Counted from the stretch's first letter, positions 23,347 to 35,104 are shown. The stretch: DNA of 64,000 nt from Rhodosporidiobolus odoratus (GCA_034387635.1 JAOANU010000005.1:310001-374000), one strand, 5' to 3'. Notes: a model not told the origin generated them from the letters alone. Numbers and translations: made by a program.

Positions 23347-24586
23347 CTCGGGATAGGCTGTGTTGGACTGAGGGACTATGGGGACTTGGGGAGGTCAGAA
23401 GGAGAAGAGGAAAGGAGAGCCGGCGGAGGCATCGGCGGAGCAGAAAAGCCCCTCTCTTCTTGGTCCGTGCACCTCGTGCGCAAAGCGCCTCACTGCTCCC
23501 TGGCTGCCCGAGTTGAGCTCGTGGGAGGCAAAGGCTCTTGGGGAGCTCACGCAGAGTCAGTCAGAGGACAGAATTGAGCGGGAAACCGTGCCGAGATAGA
23601 AAAGGCAAAGGACGCGTCGAGTTCCATGACCCGGAAGATGCATCGCATGCTATACTGATCCATCGATGCGGCCTACAACATTGACACCGCTGTCGACCCA
23701 GATTGCACTCGTAACGACAACGGGAGGACGGCGAGTGGAAGCGCGATGAGGCTGATGCGAGCCCCAGGCGGTACGGGACTAGGTACAAGGGCGCTGCGGG
23801 TCTCTGGAAGAACTGGTAGGAGATGCGGCAAGCTAGCAAGATGCTGTTCAGTCACAAGCGGAAGAGGGCTGCCCTTCAGCAACTTCCTAGCCCTCCTTCG
23901 TAAGGCTTCACCCGAGTATCGGGCAATGCGCCGCTATTGCCTGCATTCTGCGCTATCGTTTACGCCCAGCCGGAACAACGCGCTCGACCTGCTCGACCTT
24001 CCCGACCTCGCAACTGATGAAGATCGAAACGACCTCGGAACGCTTCAGGAAGACTGGACCCGCCCTGTCAGTGCCATCGACGTAACAATGAGTTAGGGAG
24101 TCGCGCGCGGACCGGGTCAAGCTGAATGCTGGCTGAATGGAGGCACCTGCTCTCCCTTGCCGCCTCCCGCTTCCCTTTCCACGTGAAGCATGGCAAGTCA
24201 AGCAGCGCCGGATCCTGAATCTATGAGCTGTCGGGTAAGGGGCGCGCGCAGTGTGCTGGGGACGGTCGTGAGGAGGGTGTTCGGCGCGTGTCGCTTCTTT
24301 TCACATTGACAAGGCGAAAGCTGCTCGTCAGGCGGGCTCGCAAAGCCAACTTTTCAGCTGAGCGTATACAGCCGACGTGCGGCTCCAGAATACGCGAGTC
24401 TTGATGAGCAGCGGGAACGCAGCTCCGCACCGCACAGGTCACCTTTCAGGAGTACCCTTCGTCTCCTCATCGCCTCGACCCAGACTCCTCCAAGCTCTTC
24501 TTCCTCTCCTTCGTCACTTGCTCGCTTTTGTCCTCGTCTCTTTCTCCCTGCACCCACGGCGTCCCTCCCGTCGAGCCTCGCGCAAC
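23347..24586. other. 1.2-kb gap with a doubtful small ORF
   Basis: Divergent promoters of the orphan gene and of the serine-rich protein should lie at the two ends; CT-rich leader sequence precedes both starts. In the middle, an ATG at 23746 opens 116 codons on the plus strand, ending DLATDEDRNDLGTLQEDW followed by TRPVSAIDVTMS. It has no known domain and overlaps equally long frames on the minus strand, so I do not call it a gene. Confidence 0.35.
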
Positions 24587-25914
24587 ATGGTCCGCACCTC
24601 CTTCCTCGTCGCCTCCGCCGCCGTCTTCGCCGCCCAGACCCTCGCAGCCCCTAGCATACAGAGCCCTGCCCTGTACACCTGCACTCCGGCTAGCTACCAG
24701 TACACTTGCGAGTGCGTACGGATTTCTGCTCCTGATTGACTCTTCTACCCATCGCGAATTCAAGCGAAAACAGCTCTGACCTCGAGCCTCGTTCCCCATC
24801 CTCGCTTGCACCGACCCTTCACGTTCACTGTCTGATTCTCCGTACAGCGCTCCCCCTTGCACGGTCGTGATCCGTCCTGCCGACAACGCCGCTACGTCCA
24901 TCGCTTCTCTTGGCCAAGTCAACGAAGCCGAGGGAGCTATCAGCTGGTCACCCAACGTTGCCGAGGGCACCTCAGTCACGGCCTACATAACGAATGCTGC
25001 AGGTCAGGTTGGCAACAACTCGCCTACCTCGGTTGCCAGTGGCACAACCGACTGGTAAATTTCCCTTGTGCTGCGGACTCTACGCCCTGCTTCGCCGGCA
25101 AACTAACTGATGCTTGTAACATCCTCGCAGCATCGGGGCTTCCTCGTTAGCTGGTGGCGACTCATCTTCCGCATCCTCGTCGTGAGCTCCGAGTTGTCGT
25201 TCTCATTACACCTGATCTCCGTCATTTACGAAACTTACTTTTAACTACAGCGGCGAATCTTCCTCATCGTGCGCAATTTCCCATCGTGACCAAAGAACAC
25301 GTGTTCATTCCGCCTTTCCTTCCACGAATGCAGGGCCGCCGCATCCTCCAATGGTTCTTCTTCGGCTACGGGCTCTTCTGCCGCTTCCTCGGCCAGCTCG
25401 TACGTTGTCTCTCATTCGTTCGTCCTCGACTGTTCTGCCGTCGGAAAAACACGTGTCATGATCGCCGACTGATGACTTTGCCTGCGTTTCCACTTTGCAA
25501 ATAGCGCCGCCTCCTCCGCTAGCTCATCCGGCGCATCCAGGGTCTCTTCCATCTCTTCTGCCGCGTCCTCCGCCGTCTCGACTGCCACGTAAGCCTTTTC
25601 CTCTCGGTGCCCTCCATTCCAACTTTTTCCTTCTTCCCCTCCAGAGGTGCCGTACCACAGCTAACCGTGACTTTGTTATCGATGCAGCGCTATCTCGAGC
25701 TCGAGCGATGCCGCTGCTTCGGCGTCAGCTTCGGCTGACCCCGAGTCTGGAGCTGGCAAGCTCGCTGCTGGGGGGTGAGTCTTTTCACCGTTCAACCAAG
25801 ACCTTGCTTCAATCGCGCGACCTCCTTTATCTGCGGTCGAACTGACGAGATACTCTCCTTCCACGCCAAAGCCTCCTCGCCGGTGTTCTTGCCGTCGTCG
25901 CTGCTCTCGCCTAA
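24587..25914 (+). CDS. Secreted GPI-anchored Ser/Ala-rich cell-wall protein 1
   Basis: It starts MVRTSFLVASAAVFAAQTLA, a clear signal peptide with cleavage after ALA. A small disulfide-type domain follows: LYTCTPASYQYTC then PPCTVVIRPADNAATSIASL, AEGAISWSPNVAEGTSVTAY, ITNAAGQVGNNSPTSV. This resembles the Kre9/Knh1-like N-terminal domain of fungal wall proteins. The second half is nearly all Ser, Ala and Gly, spread over short exons, and ends AAGGLLAGVLAVVAALA, a hydrophobic tail after small residues, as in GPI-anchor signals. Stop is TAA 25912-25914. At least six introns cut the low-complexity part, all in phase 2. Two paralogues lie at 38983-40078 and 40844-41945. This member sits in the spacer and converges on PEX3-b. 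The role (wall structure) is inferred. Confidence 0.8.
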
Positions 25915-26287
25915 GCCACTCCGCCGTCACCGGCGCCAGACGAGCGTAGATTTTCCGAAGTTCTGCGATACCTCAAACTTGCTTTCCATCTAGCCTAATC
26001 TCGCATTACCCTTTCCGCATACTCGCAAACGGACTAGCAGCACCTCGTTCACTTCTCCATCGTATGTCCATTTTACAGTCTCTTGTCGTTCGTTTCACCT
26101 TCCTTTTTATCGTGATTATTCCCTTCCTTCGTTCCTTTCCGGTCTTTCTTGCAAATCAGTCTGTCGCCATAGTCTTTCCTTCGTCGGTTTGCGGACAGCT
26201 TGAGAGTGCCAGTAGAAGACGAAGGGAAAACGGAAGTCCAGCGGCTGGACAACAACACGTACATGATGCAATACAGAACCTCATGGG
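25915..26287. other. Convergent 3' region before arm B
   Basis: About 370 bases between the stop of the serine-rich protein and the stop of PEX3-b. T-rich stretches near 26090-26130 fit 3' UTR. No gene was seen. Inverted-repeat similarity begins just to the right, at about 26306. Confidence 0.45.
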
Positions 26288-28773
26288 CTACGACTGCAGG
26301 ACTTCCGGGTCCCAGCTACTATACATCACAGCGCAGAGATCGCGCAACTCAGATTCAGAGGTGAGGGCCTGCAGACACAGCGTAGAAAGGTGTCAGTACG
26401 AGCAGCCTGAGAAGGTTCAATCAATGAACGCAGACTCACCTCGACCACCTGCCTCCCTTCCTCGCCTCCCAGCAAGCTCCCCTCTCCATTCCCTGACAAC
26501 CTCGTCAACACCGGCAATACATCAACCACCCTAGCCGTCCTCTCTGTAACATCCTCAAATCTCGCTCCTCTGCCTCCGTCATCTGCTGCACTTTCTTTTC
26601 TCCCAGCGAACGCGGGCTCTAGCTGTTCGATAACGAGGGAGAAGAGTCGGTCAAGGAGGAGGGACCGGATGAGGGCGGAGTCAGGGGAGGAGAGGGTATC
26701 GGCGGTTTCGGAGAGAAGGGTTCGGAGGGGTGGGGTCATCGGCGAAGGTGAAGGAGAGGACGGGGAGGGTGGGTACGAAGAACAGGAAGGAATTCTCGGT
26801 GGCGCAGCGGGAGGTACGTAGGAGCCGCCGGAGATGAGGGTCTGCACTTCGAGCGCAGGGGTTGGCGGTAAGAAGGCAGCGGAGAAACTGAAGATCCAAA
26901 GCGTGTCAGGCGCTTATCCGCCATTTGTACGCTGTATCATCCGTACGCTGTATCCTAGCGGACGAGCATGAGACAGAATGCTACGTACTCGATGGCTTCA
27001 CCGGTCTCGAGATCGGTCTCGACACGCCTTCTCAACTCGCCAAAAAGAGCACCCATCTCGCCATAGACGAGCTGAGTCTTGAGACCCATTCTGCATGACA
27101 GACAGGGACAGTAAGTTCCCAGGTCGAGTACAGAATGTGAAGAACGGGACGGGGAGGAGCAGCACAACGTACGGTCCAACCACCGCCTCCACAGCAGGCC
27201 TGGCCCTTGCTTCGACAACCTTCCACCCGTCGTGCAACAGCCAGTACGAGAACGTCAAGTACAGTTTCTCCGTCTCTTTCCTTTGGCGTCCTCTCTCTTC
27301 CTCCTGCTCAGCGTCGGTCGGCGGGAGAGTCTGCTCGGCAAAGAGCATCCGTTCGAGGTCGTCTTTGAAACTGTTGCGTGACAGCGGCTTTGGCGTGACC
27401 GGTTGACTTCGGGGACTGGGTGGAGGTACAGAAGCGAGGAGGAAGTGAAGGTAGGATGATCGGCCGAGGAGGGACAGCTGAGTATGAGTGAGGAGAGTGA
27501 GCAAGGTAAGGGTGTAGATAGTGCTGAGCAGGCGAGTGAAGGCTGCGAAGAGGATGAGGTTCAGCCGAGCGAGAGGCATGCAACAATGGTCCAGGATACA
27601 GCATCGGCGAGCAAGGGCGTAGAGACATGGCGAGGCAGGAAACGCACTCAGAACCTTGATGTCAGACCACAGCTCCGCTTTCGTCTGAGCTATCAAGGGG
27701 GTCTGCTCCTCAACCAGACAGTCTGTTTGCGTACCGTTGAGTAGCACGGAACCTGCAGTCGCGGATCGTTCCGGTTCAGAGGCTGTTGCGACAGCGCGCG
27801 ATGGTGCTGGCGCAACTTCGGGTGGCGTAGTTGTGACTGCGACGTTCGAGACAAGCGTATCTGTCATAGACTGCGCCCCAACGGTGTTGCGCTTGACGAC
27901 CGAGGCCCAAGAGGGTTTGTCGCCTTCACTTTCTGTCTTCTCGGCCCCGCGGGTGGCCGAGCGTTCTGTGCCGTCGATAGCAGAATGTACTGGCGCGATT
28001 GCGCCGTTCGGCTGCCCCGCTGAGGGTACCTCGTCATGGGCGGAGTCAACGGCGGCTGAGAGCGGGGGCGAAGAGTCGGACGAAGAAGGAGGGCTGAGCG
28101 AGGATGGCGTGAAAGATGCGGCAGTCGGATCGAGTGTGGCGGGGCGAGGCGCGAGCGGAGTAATCTGCCGGCTCTCAGGTTCTTCTGTCGACCCATTCGG
28201 GTTCGGGACGTCTGAGCCTCCCGTGCAGGTCGTGCCGTTCTGGCCATTCGTCGTGATCTCGCGCTGTCCATTGACGAGATCCTCCCCCGCTTTTCCCCTT
28301 TCCGGCTCTTCCTCCAGCCTCCCTTGCGCCTCCTTCTCCAGTCGCCCTTGCTCAGCCCTCATCTTCACTTCTCGCTCTTCCCGCGCCCGTCGACCTAGCT
28401 CGGCTGTCCTTGCCTCGACATCCAGCTCTGCCGATATTTGGGAAGAAAGGGTAGGGAGCAAAGCGCGAGTCGTGTAATTAGCGTCGGCCAGGGTCATGTC
28501 GAACCTTCTCTCGAGGCTGTAAAAGCATCGCGGGTATTCAGAGGTGCCATCTGCTGGAATAAAGAACGAGAGTGGGACTTACTCTTGCCTGGCCCAACCT
28601 TCCCTTGTTCCCTTGTCCGCGCTCTGTTCGACCTTGTCCATGATCCATCTAGATCCACAGTAGACTGCTCCTGCTGTTCCCCCAATCCATTGTAGCGTAC
28701 GTCGTCTTGAAGAGATGAAGGAAGTTGTCGAGTTCAACGCAGCCGAGGGAAGCGTCAACAACGACGCGAGCAT
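26288..28773 (-). CDS. PEX3: Peroxisomal biogenesis factor 3, arm B copy
   Basis: Second full PEX3 gene, inverted relative to the arm A copy. The membrane anchor and LERRFDMTLADANYTTRALL box are the same as in arm A. The core is intact: KAELWSDIKVL, FTRLLSTIYTLTLLTLLTHT, QLSLLGRSSYL, LHDGWKVVEARARPAVEAVV. Differences are scattered substitutions, concentrated in the low-complexity insert and near QTLISGGSYVP. Intron 2 lacks 80 bases present in arm A and is now 105 bases, a multiple of three without an in-frame stop, so retention would add 35 residues rather than truncate. The C-terminus departs from copy A after MYSSWDPE and ends VLQS at TAG (26288-26290), because the repeat ends inside the last codons. 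No disabling lesion was seen, so both copies look functional. Confidence 0.87.
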
Positions 28774-28981
28774 GGTGACCGCCGTCAACAGCAGACAGGT
28801 AGTATACTATGTGTCTCGCTGAGTCTGAGTCGCTTAGACGAGATCGACGGGTTTGAGAAATGTGAGAAGAAGAAGAGGAATGAATGCCAGACTAACGGTC
28901 TACATACAAGCTAGGGACAGCGATGATGTATACAGCAACAGTACCTAAGGTGTCCTACATCGAGTGCACCAGCCTACGAAT

Positions 28982-31231
28982 TTACATCACCGCACACTTG
29001 TCCTCCTTCTCCTTCTTTCCTCTTGACTGCCCGCCCATACTCGATCGCCTGCTCTTGTTCGTCCTGTCTGCGTCTTTTCCTGCCCTCCGGTCTGGGACAA
29101 GATTCTCGGGGTCATGCTCCGCGGCCGCCTCGAACCGCCGTCTTCTTCGCTCTTCCCGCTCTCCCTTGTTGTCAGGGCGCAGAGGTTGGGCGGCCCGTTC
29201 AGCGTAGTCCTCTTCTCGTGCGTCTCGTTCGTTTCGAGTTCGACGGAGCGACGCGGCGTGAGAGTCTTCTTCTGCTTGTAGTTGCTGAGCGAGGGCGAGA
29301 CTGCGAAGCAGAAGGCTAGGTCAGTCGTGCACCAAGATCGCGCGAATGTCGTCACGTGAATGGCCGCGTATCGATGAAACATAGTCTGCTGAACGGAGAG
29401 TGACGGAGAGGGGGCGGCGAGACGGAAAGAGCCGGCAAGTACGTACTCGGCTTCCTCCCCTCCCGTCCTGTCTTCCCGCCCTTCCGCTCTTTCCCGCTTC
29501 TGTCCTGCGCTTGCCACAAAGTCCCCTCCAGTCGTGCTAGCCTTCCTGAGGCCTGCATCATGGAACTCGCTCGCCCCTCCATCGACATCCTCCAGACTCT
29601 CCCAGACTATCTCGTTCTCTGCAGCGAAAGCAGCATCGGTAACGAGGGTGAACAGCTCGGGGTGATTAGTGGGTACAGCGTCCGATGACGCAGAGGGAGG
29701 AAGCGTGGGACGACGATAGAGGACGGATAGGTGAGAGTTGCGGAACAAGGCGGCGAGGCCGGAGGGAGGGAGCAAAGGAGAGGAGGACAGGGAGAAGAGG
29801 CCAGGGTAGGTAAGTTGAGTGGAAGAGGCGTCAAGGAAGCTGTCAATGATGGTCGCTGATCGCATAGTTGAATGAGAAAGCGTCAGCTACTTTGCCCGAG
29901 CATGAATCAGGCGAAAGAAGAAGGCCCACCTCGTCGAACCTTTTCCTGTACTTCCTCAGACCATTTACTTCGTCGCTCTACCTCCTCAGCAAGCACCACG
30001 TCTTCCGCTTCCGCAGTTTCCAATTGCAGCCCAAGGGGTCCCGCGATTTCAGTGCCTTCGACCAGCCTTTCCAGCGCAAGGTCGTAGTCGACACAACCCT
30101 TCTCGCCCGCCATGATCTCCAACTCTTCTGCATTCTGCTTGGCCGCCAGCCAGCCATGAAGGAGAGGTATCTGCGCGAGCTCGAACAAGGCCAACTCGCC
30201 AGCTTCACCCGCACCGGAGAACGCATCTATGGCGGAAAAGCGAGGGTTGAGGGTGAGGCCGGAGCGGGTGGTTGGCAATATCGAGAGGGCAGCGTCAAGG
30301 GAGAGCGCAGAAGGGGAGGTGGGAAGAGACAGGAAGTAGTCTGCAAGAAGGGCCGACAGGAGGGAGTAGGTGGCGGTCGACAAGTGAGATGGGAGAGTGA
30401 GGGCGGAACGGAGGATGAGAATGTTGCCTGTAGCGGAAAAGCATCAGCGAGGTGCCATAATCCCGCAGTAATCCCGAGACAGCGAGGGGAAAGGCGACTG
30501 GGGAGACAGGGTAGAAGGCCGCGAGGGAGGAAAAAAGGATGGAACATGGCCAACATACAGAGCGCAATCAAGCTACATGGTCCGTTCCGATTCTGGCAGA
30601 TGACCCTCACTCTTAGCCTTTCATCGATCGTGAACCCCGCGAGGCCTGCCGCAGCTTCTTCAGGCGTCGGTGGTAGCGGCGGCCAGAATATCTCCTTCAA
30701 AGGCCACTCTTCCTCGCCCGCTTCTGCCTCAGTTGGCGTTTTCGAAGCTGAGGAAGCTGCAGGAGGCGATGTAGAAGCCGTGAAGGAGACGCCGGCTAGT
30801 TGTCGAGCGAGTTGTTCGGGTGTAGCAGAAGGAAAAGGCGAGGTTAAGGAAGAAAGGGCAGGCGGTTCGTCAGACGATGCAGCTCCGAGCACCGAAGGGG
30901 GTCCGCCAGTCGACCGCCTCTCGTCGCCAGCGCCCGGGGTTGCTTTCCGTGTCGCATGCTCGACAGCTGGTGGTAGAGACGATCGTCGTTCTTGCTGCTT
31001 CGATTCAGCGTTCTGATCTTCCCCCTTCTGAGGCGGCTCCGCAGACCCTCCCGTGAGTCTCTTGTGCCCTTGATTTTCGGGTCCGTCTGTCCGCTGGCCA
31101 TTGTCGTCCTCGCTCGCCGAAGTCGAAGCAGGTGGGGCTTGGTCCTCTGGTCGTGAGCGGAGCGCATCGGGAAGGATTACAGGCGAGGCGGGACCAGCGG
31201 TTGAGGTTCCTAGCGCGTCTTGACATGCCAT
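28982..31231 (-). CDS. MINDY-type deubiquitinase, arm B copy, C-terminal CaaX
   Basis: Second copy of the MINDY deubiquitinase, starting MACQDALGTSTAGPASP at ATG 31231 and ending KCAVM at 28982-28984. The catalytic box VICQNRNGPCSLIAL, the LTYPGL helix, FRNSHLSVLYRR and NHPELFTLVTDAAF are intact. In the roughly 140 residues from IIDSFLDAS onward only four substitutions were counted against copy A, and the last exon is the same in translation. The disordered N-terminal third differs more (for example LRSRPEDQAPP against LTLRPEDQAPP). Intron 1 has diverged strongly but keeps a GTATGT donor and a GCTACAG acceptor. Conserved catalytic residues with a drifting N-terminus suggest both copies are under selection. 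It shares a divergent promoter with ALY2b. Confidence 0.87.
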
Positions 31232-31792
31232 GTACTCGCTCTGAAGCGTTGTTAGATCGAAATAGAGAGCCAAGATGAAAATTCAATCTCAGAGGAAATC
31301 CTGGAAAATCAAGAAAAATTCTGAGTATTGTACAAAGCACAGGGAGGGGCGCGGTCTAGTTTGTAGCGTATGAGCCGACTGTCCTAAGCACAGCTAGACT
31401 GCCGCTCGCTCTACTGAATCAGAAAGTTGTCTTTGATTGTTGTCCTCGTCGCTCTCTCGTTCTCTCTTTCCCCGCTAATCTCGCTTGTGTGCTGTTACCT
31501 GACTCATTCTATCCCTTGCCCAAGTCGTACTGTAAGCCCAGTCATCCCCCTGCTTCTCTCGCCACGTCTCGAGAACCCAGTCACGCCCCCTCTCTTTCCC
31601 ATTCCCTTATATCTTCCTCGTACACCGCAGGGGAGTGCAGAAACACTCGCCCAGTAGTCACAGTGCTCCAACTGACTCGTCGACTCTCGCGCAGACTCCA
31701 ACAACTCATCTACAACATGGTCCGCTCGCCTCCCAGCTCCCCTTTCATCTCTCACTTCAACTCACACACCTCGCTATGCACTTTCACAGTCC
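31232..31792. promoter_or_regulatory. Bidirectional promoter, MINDY-b / ALY2b
   Basis: About 560 bases between divergent starts, matching the arm A promoter in length and largely in sequence. On the ALY2 sense strand it is pyrimidine-rich, with a CTTTCACAG acceptor-like site just before the ALY2 start, pointing to an intron in the 5' leader. Confidence 0.5.
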
Positions 31793-33649
31793 ATGAACAT
31801 CGACCGACCGCTCGACGACGTCATCCAGGAGAAGCGCAAGTCGCGCGCACCCCGTCGCAACCCTCGTGGAGCCAGGGCTCCCCGTCCCGCTCCCGCCGCT
31901 GAGGGCGCTCCTCCCGCACCGGCCAAGGCTGCCCCCGCCGTCGCGCAGAACAAGAGCGTGCACGTCGGAGACAAGGTCATTGTCAGCAACCTGCCCGAGG
32001 ATGTCAACGAGAACCAGATCAGAGTGCGCTTTCTTGATCATTCCGAATTCTCATGCTTGCGCTGACATCACCCCCTCCATCTCCCCCTTCCGGTATGCGC
32101 CTCTACGATGCGACGTTGCTCTTGACAGGAACTCTTCGAATCCACCATCGGCCGCGTCCGCCGCGTCGAGCTCTCCTACGGCCCGAACGGCAAGTCCAAG
32201 GGTACCGCCACCGTCCACTTCAACAAGGCCGAGAGTGCGACCAAGGCTTACGAGCAGTACAACAAGCGCTTGATCGACGGAAGTGGGTCGTGATTTTCTT
32301 CATTTCTTTTTCTTTCGTGCAGAGTCGGCGTCTTCGACTTTCCTTGACCGCGCGCAAACTTCGTCGCACGTCTCGCGGACATCGCAAGAGCTGGATCGCC
32401 CTACTTGAAGAGCCAGGGTGTATAACGCGCCGGCCGGGGCACGAGGGGGATTCCGAATGGAGCCGAGCGGACGAGTCGCTTACGTGCGCATAGTCGTCAC
32501 GTCGCCTGGGTTGAGGTTCGGTCATCGAGACACCGCCGCTCGCGCAATAACGCCGCACCGTCGCCGCCCGCAACTCCCCTGCCTCGACCAGCCTCCCCCT
32601 CTCTCGGTCCGGCTCTTCGCGACCACCGGGATGAGCGCGCCACGAGGCCCACGAACCCCGCATCCTTCCGAGTCGAGCTCCGCTCCTCGTCGATCGGATG
32701 GCAAGCCGGCAGCGTCGAAGCGGGAGGTCGAGCATTGCTCCCTTCCGACTTCCGCCCCGCACTTTCGCAGTTGGGGCACAGCGTTGAGGGATCGGTCGAG
32801 CCTAGCTCCCTCCCTCTTCCGCTGTTCCGTCTGAGAGTCGAGCCTACGCTCCTCTCCATGGTTCGTGGCGCCGGTGACGGCAGCAAGGCTCCTGCTTCAC
32901 CCGCCTCGTCGTCGAGAGGACAAGCAGTCGAGCTAGGGTGTCGGCAAGGGTCGAGGCTCCCTTAGCGCAGGGATCGAAAGAACGCGCAGGGGACGGATCA
33001 GTGCAAAGTCAAGCCCTGCAGGCATCTCGTGCATGCTGGCCGAGTCGTTATTCGACCTCACACAGACAAGAACCCGAACGTTCAGCTGCGGACAAATTAC
33101 CTAACCCACCTCTTTCCTCCTCACTCCTTCCGCTCTGCTCTCCCCTCCTCCGTCGTCACCTCCGTTCGCTCGAACCACCCATTCAGAGCGCCCCATGCGA
33201 GTCGAAATCATCGTCGACCCCTCCCGCGCCCTTCAAGTCGCCCAAGCCGCCTCCGGTCTCGTCGGAGGAGGTCTCGCCGGTCGTCTCGGGGTTGCTCCTG
33301 CACCCACCGCACCCAAAGCTGCTACTGGTCGGGCCTCTGCGTCAGTCCTCTTTCCTTTTCTTTCCATTCTTTGCTCTTCTCCTCTTCTGCGAACTGACCC
33401 GTGTGGTCCGTTACTTCTCCCAGTACCGTCGCGGCCGCCTCTGGTTCCGCCGCTCCTCGTCGTTCCGGTCCTGGTGGTGGCGCTGGCGGTCGTCGCGGTG
33501 GAGGTGGTCGTCGTGGAGGAGGACGTGGTGGAAGGGGCGGGGAGGAGCGACCCAAGGCTACCCTGGAGGACCTCGACGCCGATATGAACGATTGGCAGAA
33601 CGAGGTTAGTAATGCAGGGAACGGTGCTGCGGGTGAGGCGACTGCTTAA
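31793..33649 (+). CDS. ALY/REF-family mRNA export factor, arm B copy (ALY2b)
   Basis: Second copy of the ALY2 gene: exons 31793-32023, 32129-32282, 33187-33340 and 33424-33649, giving 254 residues. It has the N-terminal box MNIDRPLDDVIQEKRK, a basic R/P/A stretch, one RRM (KVIVSNLPEDVNENQIR, FESTIGRVRRVELSYG, KGTATVHFNKAES, then LIDGKRPMRVEIIVD across the long intron), a glycine/arginine-rich linker and the C-terminal helix TLEDLDADMNDWQNEV. Copy A and copy B differ in the last residues (NEVSNAGNGAAGEATA here, NEVTKAGSGGAGEATA in A). The 904-base third intron with its GTGGGT donor is kept. Both copies look functional. With ALY1, the window holds three ALY-family genes. Confidence 0.88.
32283..33186 (+). 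promoter_or_regulatory. Long conserved intron of ALY2b with GTCGAG motif cluster
   Basis: Same intron as in arm A, 904 bases here. GTCGAG starts at 32672, 32727, 32795, 32837, 32911, 32927 and 32950, mirroring the arm A order and 285-base span. Translations of this noncoding segment in the two arms differ at only a few positions per hundred, much closer than for MINDY intron 1, so it is either functionally constrained or recently converted. Retention gives a stop within three codons. Confidence 0.6.
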
Positions 33650-33956
33650 GTCCGATGTAGGGAAGGCTTGTTCTGGGGTTACTTTTTGCTTTTCTGTACT
33701 CGTTATATTCTTTGTTTCACTATTTGAGCCTGGATCAAAATGCGGTTTGCGGTATCCCCGGACTTCGCTGCGGTACACTCGAACAGCATTCGACCGCCAA
33801 AGTCATGCCGTCGGAAAGCAGAATCGCCTGATCTCGGGAGCGAATCAATTTGCCACTTCATCCTCTCACTTGCGATGATCCTTGCAATGCTGGACCTGTG
33901 TAACAACCTCGATTTTCGTGCCCTCCCGTCTCCCCAGATCTCGCTCTACGACCCGA

Positions 33957-35104
33957 TTACGGGAAAAGACCCTGCGCCTGACCGATCTTAGAGTTGCGGA
34001 GGTGGTTGTTGTCGATCGACCACGAGATGAGGGCGTAACCTACACAATGTGTGCGCAAGATGAAGTCGATGTACGGCGTGCGGTGTAAGACGGTGAGCGA
34101 GGAGAATTGGGAAATGGAAAGATGATGCGTAATAGTCGGCAATGGCAATGATAATCATCATAGGTATTAACAAGGAGCGAACAGGTAAGTCAAGACTTCT
34201 GAGGGCTAACAGGGAGGGGATGCCACGCACCGATAGCCAAAGGAGCGGCAAAGTAAACGGCCTGCTGAGCAGTTCGCTTGTAGCCGCGAACGATCCAGTG
34301 CCTGAAGGCGCCGCGCATGGGAGCTTGGCGGAAGGGGGAGACGACTACGTTTGTTTAGTAGCGAGATGGGACAGATGAGATGAGAGGGAGTGTGCGAGTA
34401 AGGACGTGTGCGAAGACGGGACGATTGGGGCGGAGCCCATCGAGATCAGAGTGAAGTCAGTCTCTGACCGGGAGAGTGCCGGTGGAAAAAAAGCAGTAGC
34501 GCACCGTAGGAGTTGATACCGACTTGCTTGGGGCCGCCGAGCTGATCCCACCCGGAAAAAAAAAGGCCAATCACAGTCAGGACAAGCACAGAAACGAATG
34601 TATGACAGGGAGAACGCACGTCACCCCACCATCCCATGTACTTGGAGCCGGCTACGCGTTGGTAGGCGCGCAAACGAGCGGAAGAGGGTTAGCATTTTCT
34701 CCCTTGCGGACAGCGGAGTCGGCAAGGCGGCGGATGCTCTGGGTACAGAAGGAAAGCGAAAAGAGAGAGGGAAAGGCGTACTCTGTGGACGACGGAACGA
34801 GGGTCATTAGCACAAGACCAAAGGAGAAAAGGCAAGTGAGAGAAGTAGGCGGCAGGTCCAGCACGAGCGCGAAAGCTGCCGGGCAGCGTGAGGATGAAAT
34901 GCACGTACCCTATCCGTGAGAAAACCGACCAACAGCACCAGGGGATTCGGAGAAGAGCGAGGTCAGCGTTTCATTCGACTCGACAAGCGGCAACCGCACA
35001 GCCCGCCCTCTACACAAGGCAAAGTCGACAGCCCGAGACCAGGAGGAAGGACGTACGCTGAACATTCCAGACCCAACAGTGATAAGAATCAGACGCGTAT
35101 TCAT
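33957..35104 (-). CDS. QCR8: Cytochrome bc1 complex subunit 8 (QCR8-like)
   Basis: Small nuclear-encoded subunit of mitochondrial complex III that binds near cytochrome b on the intermembrane side. Spliced residues read SKYMGWWGD, LGGPKQVGINSY, VSPFRQAPMRGAFRHWIVRG, YKRTAQQAVYFAAPLAIG, YALISWSIDNNHLRNSKIGQ, ending AQGLFP at TAA (33957-33959). This is the family layout: GGPKQ, SPFRQ, a basic loop, a single membrane segment and a short tail. Junctions use GTGCGT or GTGCGC donors after NSY and AIG. The N-terminal exon is uncertain: ATG 35104 (MNTRLILITVGSGMFS) before a GTACGT donor is the best candidate, but one or two small exons may intervene. Convergent with ALY2b, about 300 bases apart. Confidence 0.82.

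Larger units (their letters stand above)
26306..33649. repeat. Inverted repeat, arm B (about 7.3 kb, three genes)
   Basis: Reverse-orientation partner of 8246-15676, with PEX3, MINDY deubiquitinase and ALY2 in mirrored order. Its outer edge coincides with the ALY2b stop (33647-33649). All six gene copies keep open frames and splice sites, while introns and untranslated parts vary in similarity. Differences include substitutions and indels, such as the 80-base absence in PEX3 intron 2 and a 2-base indel upstream of PEX3, so this is not one sequence placed twice by an assembler. Confidence 0.95.

Noticed and set aside
23746..24096. 116-codon ORF between the orphan gene and wall protein 1
   Set aside because: No domain, no clear promoter or splice context, and equally long frames on the other strand.
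26998..28497. 499-codon single exon for PEX3-b
   Set aside because: It reads through a recognisable intron that is now frame-neutral; the 35 added residues are absent from copy A and from the family.
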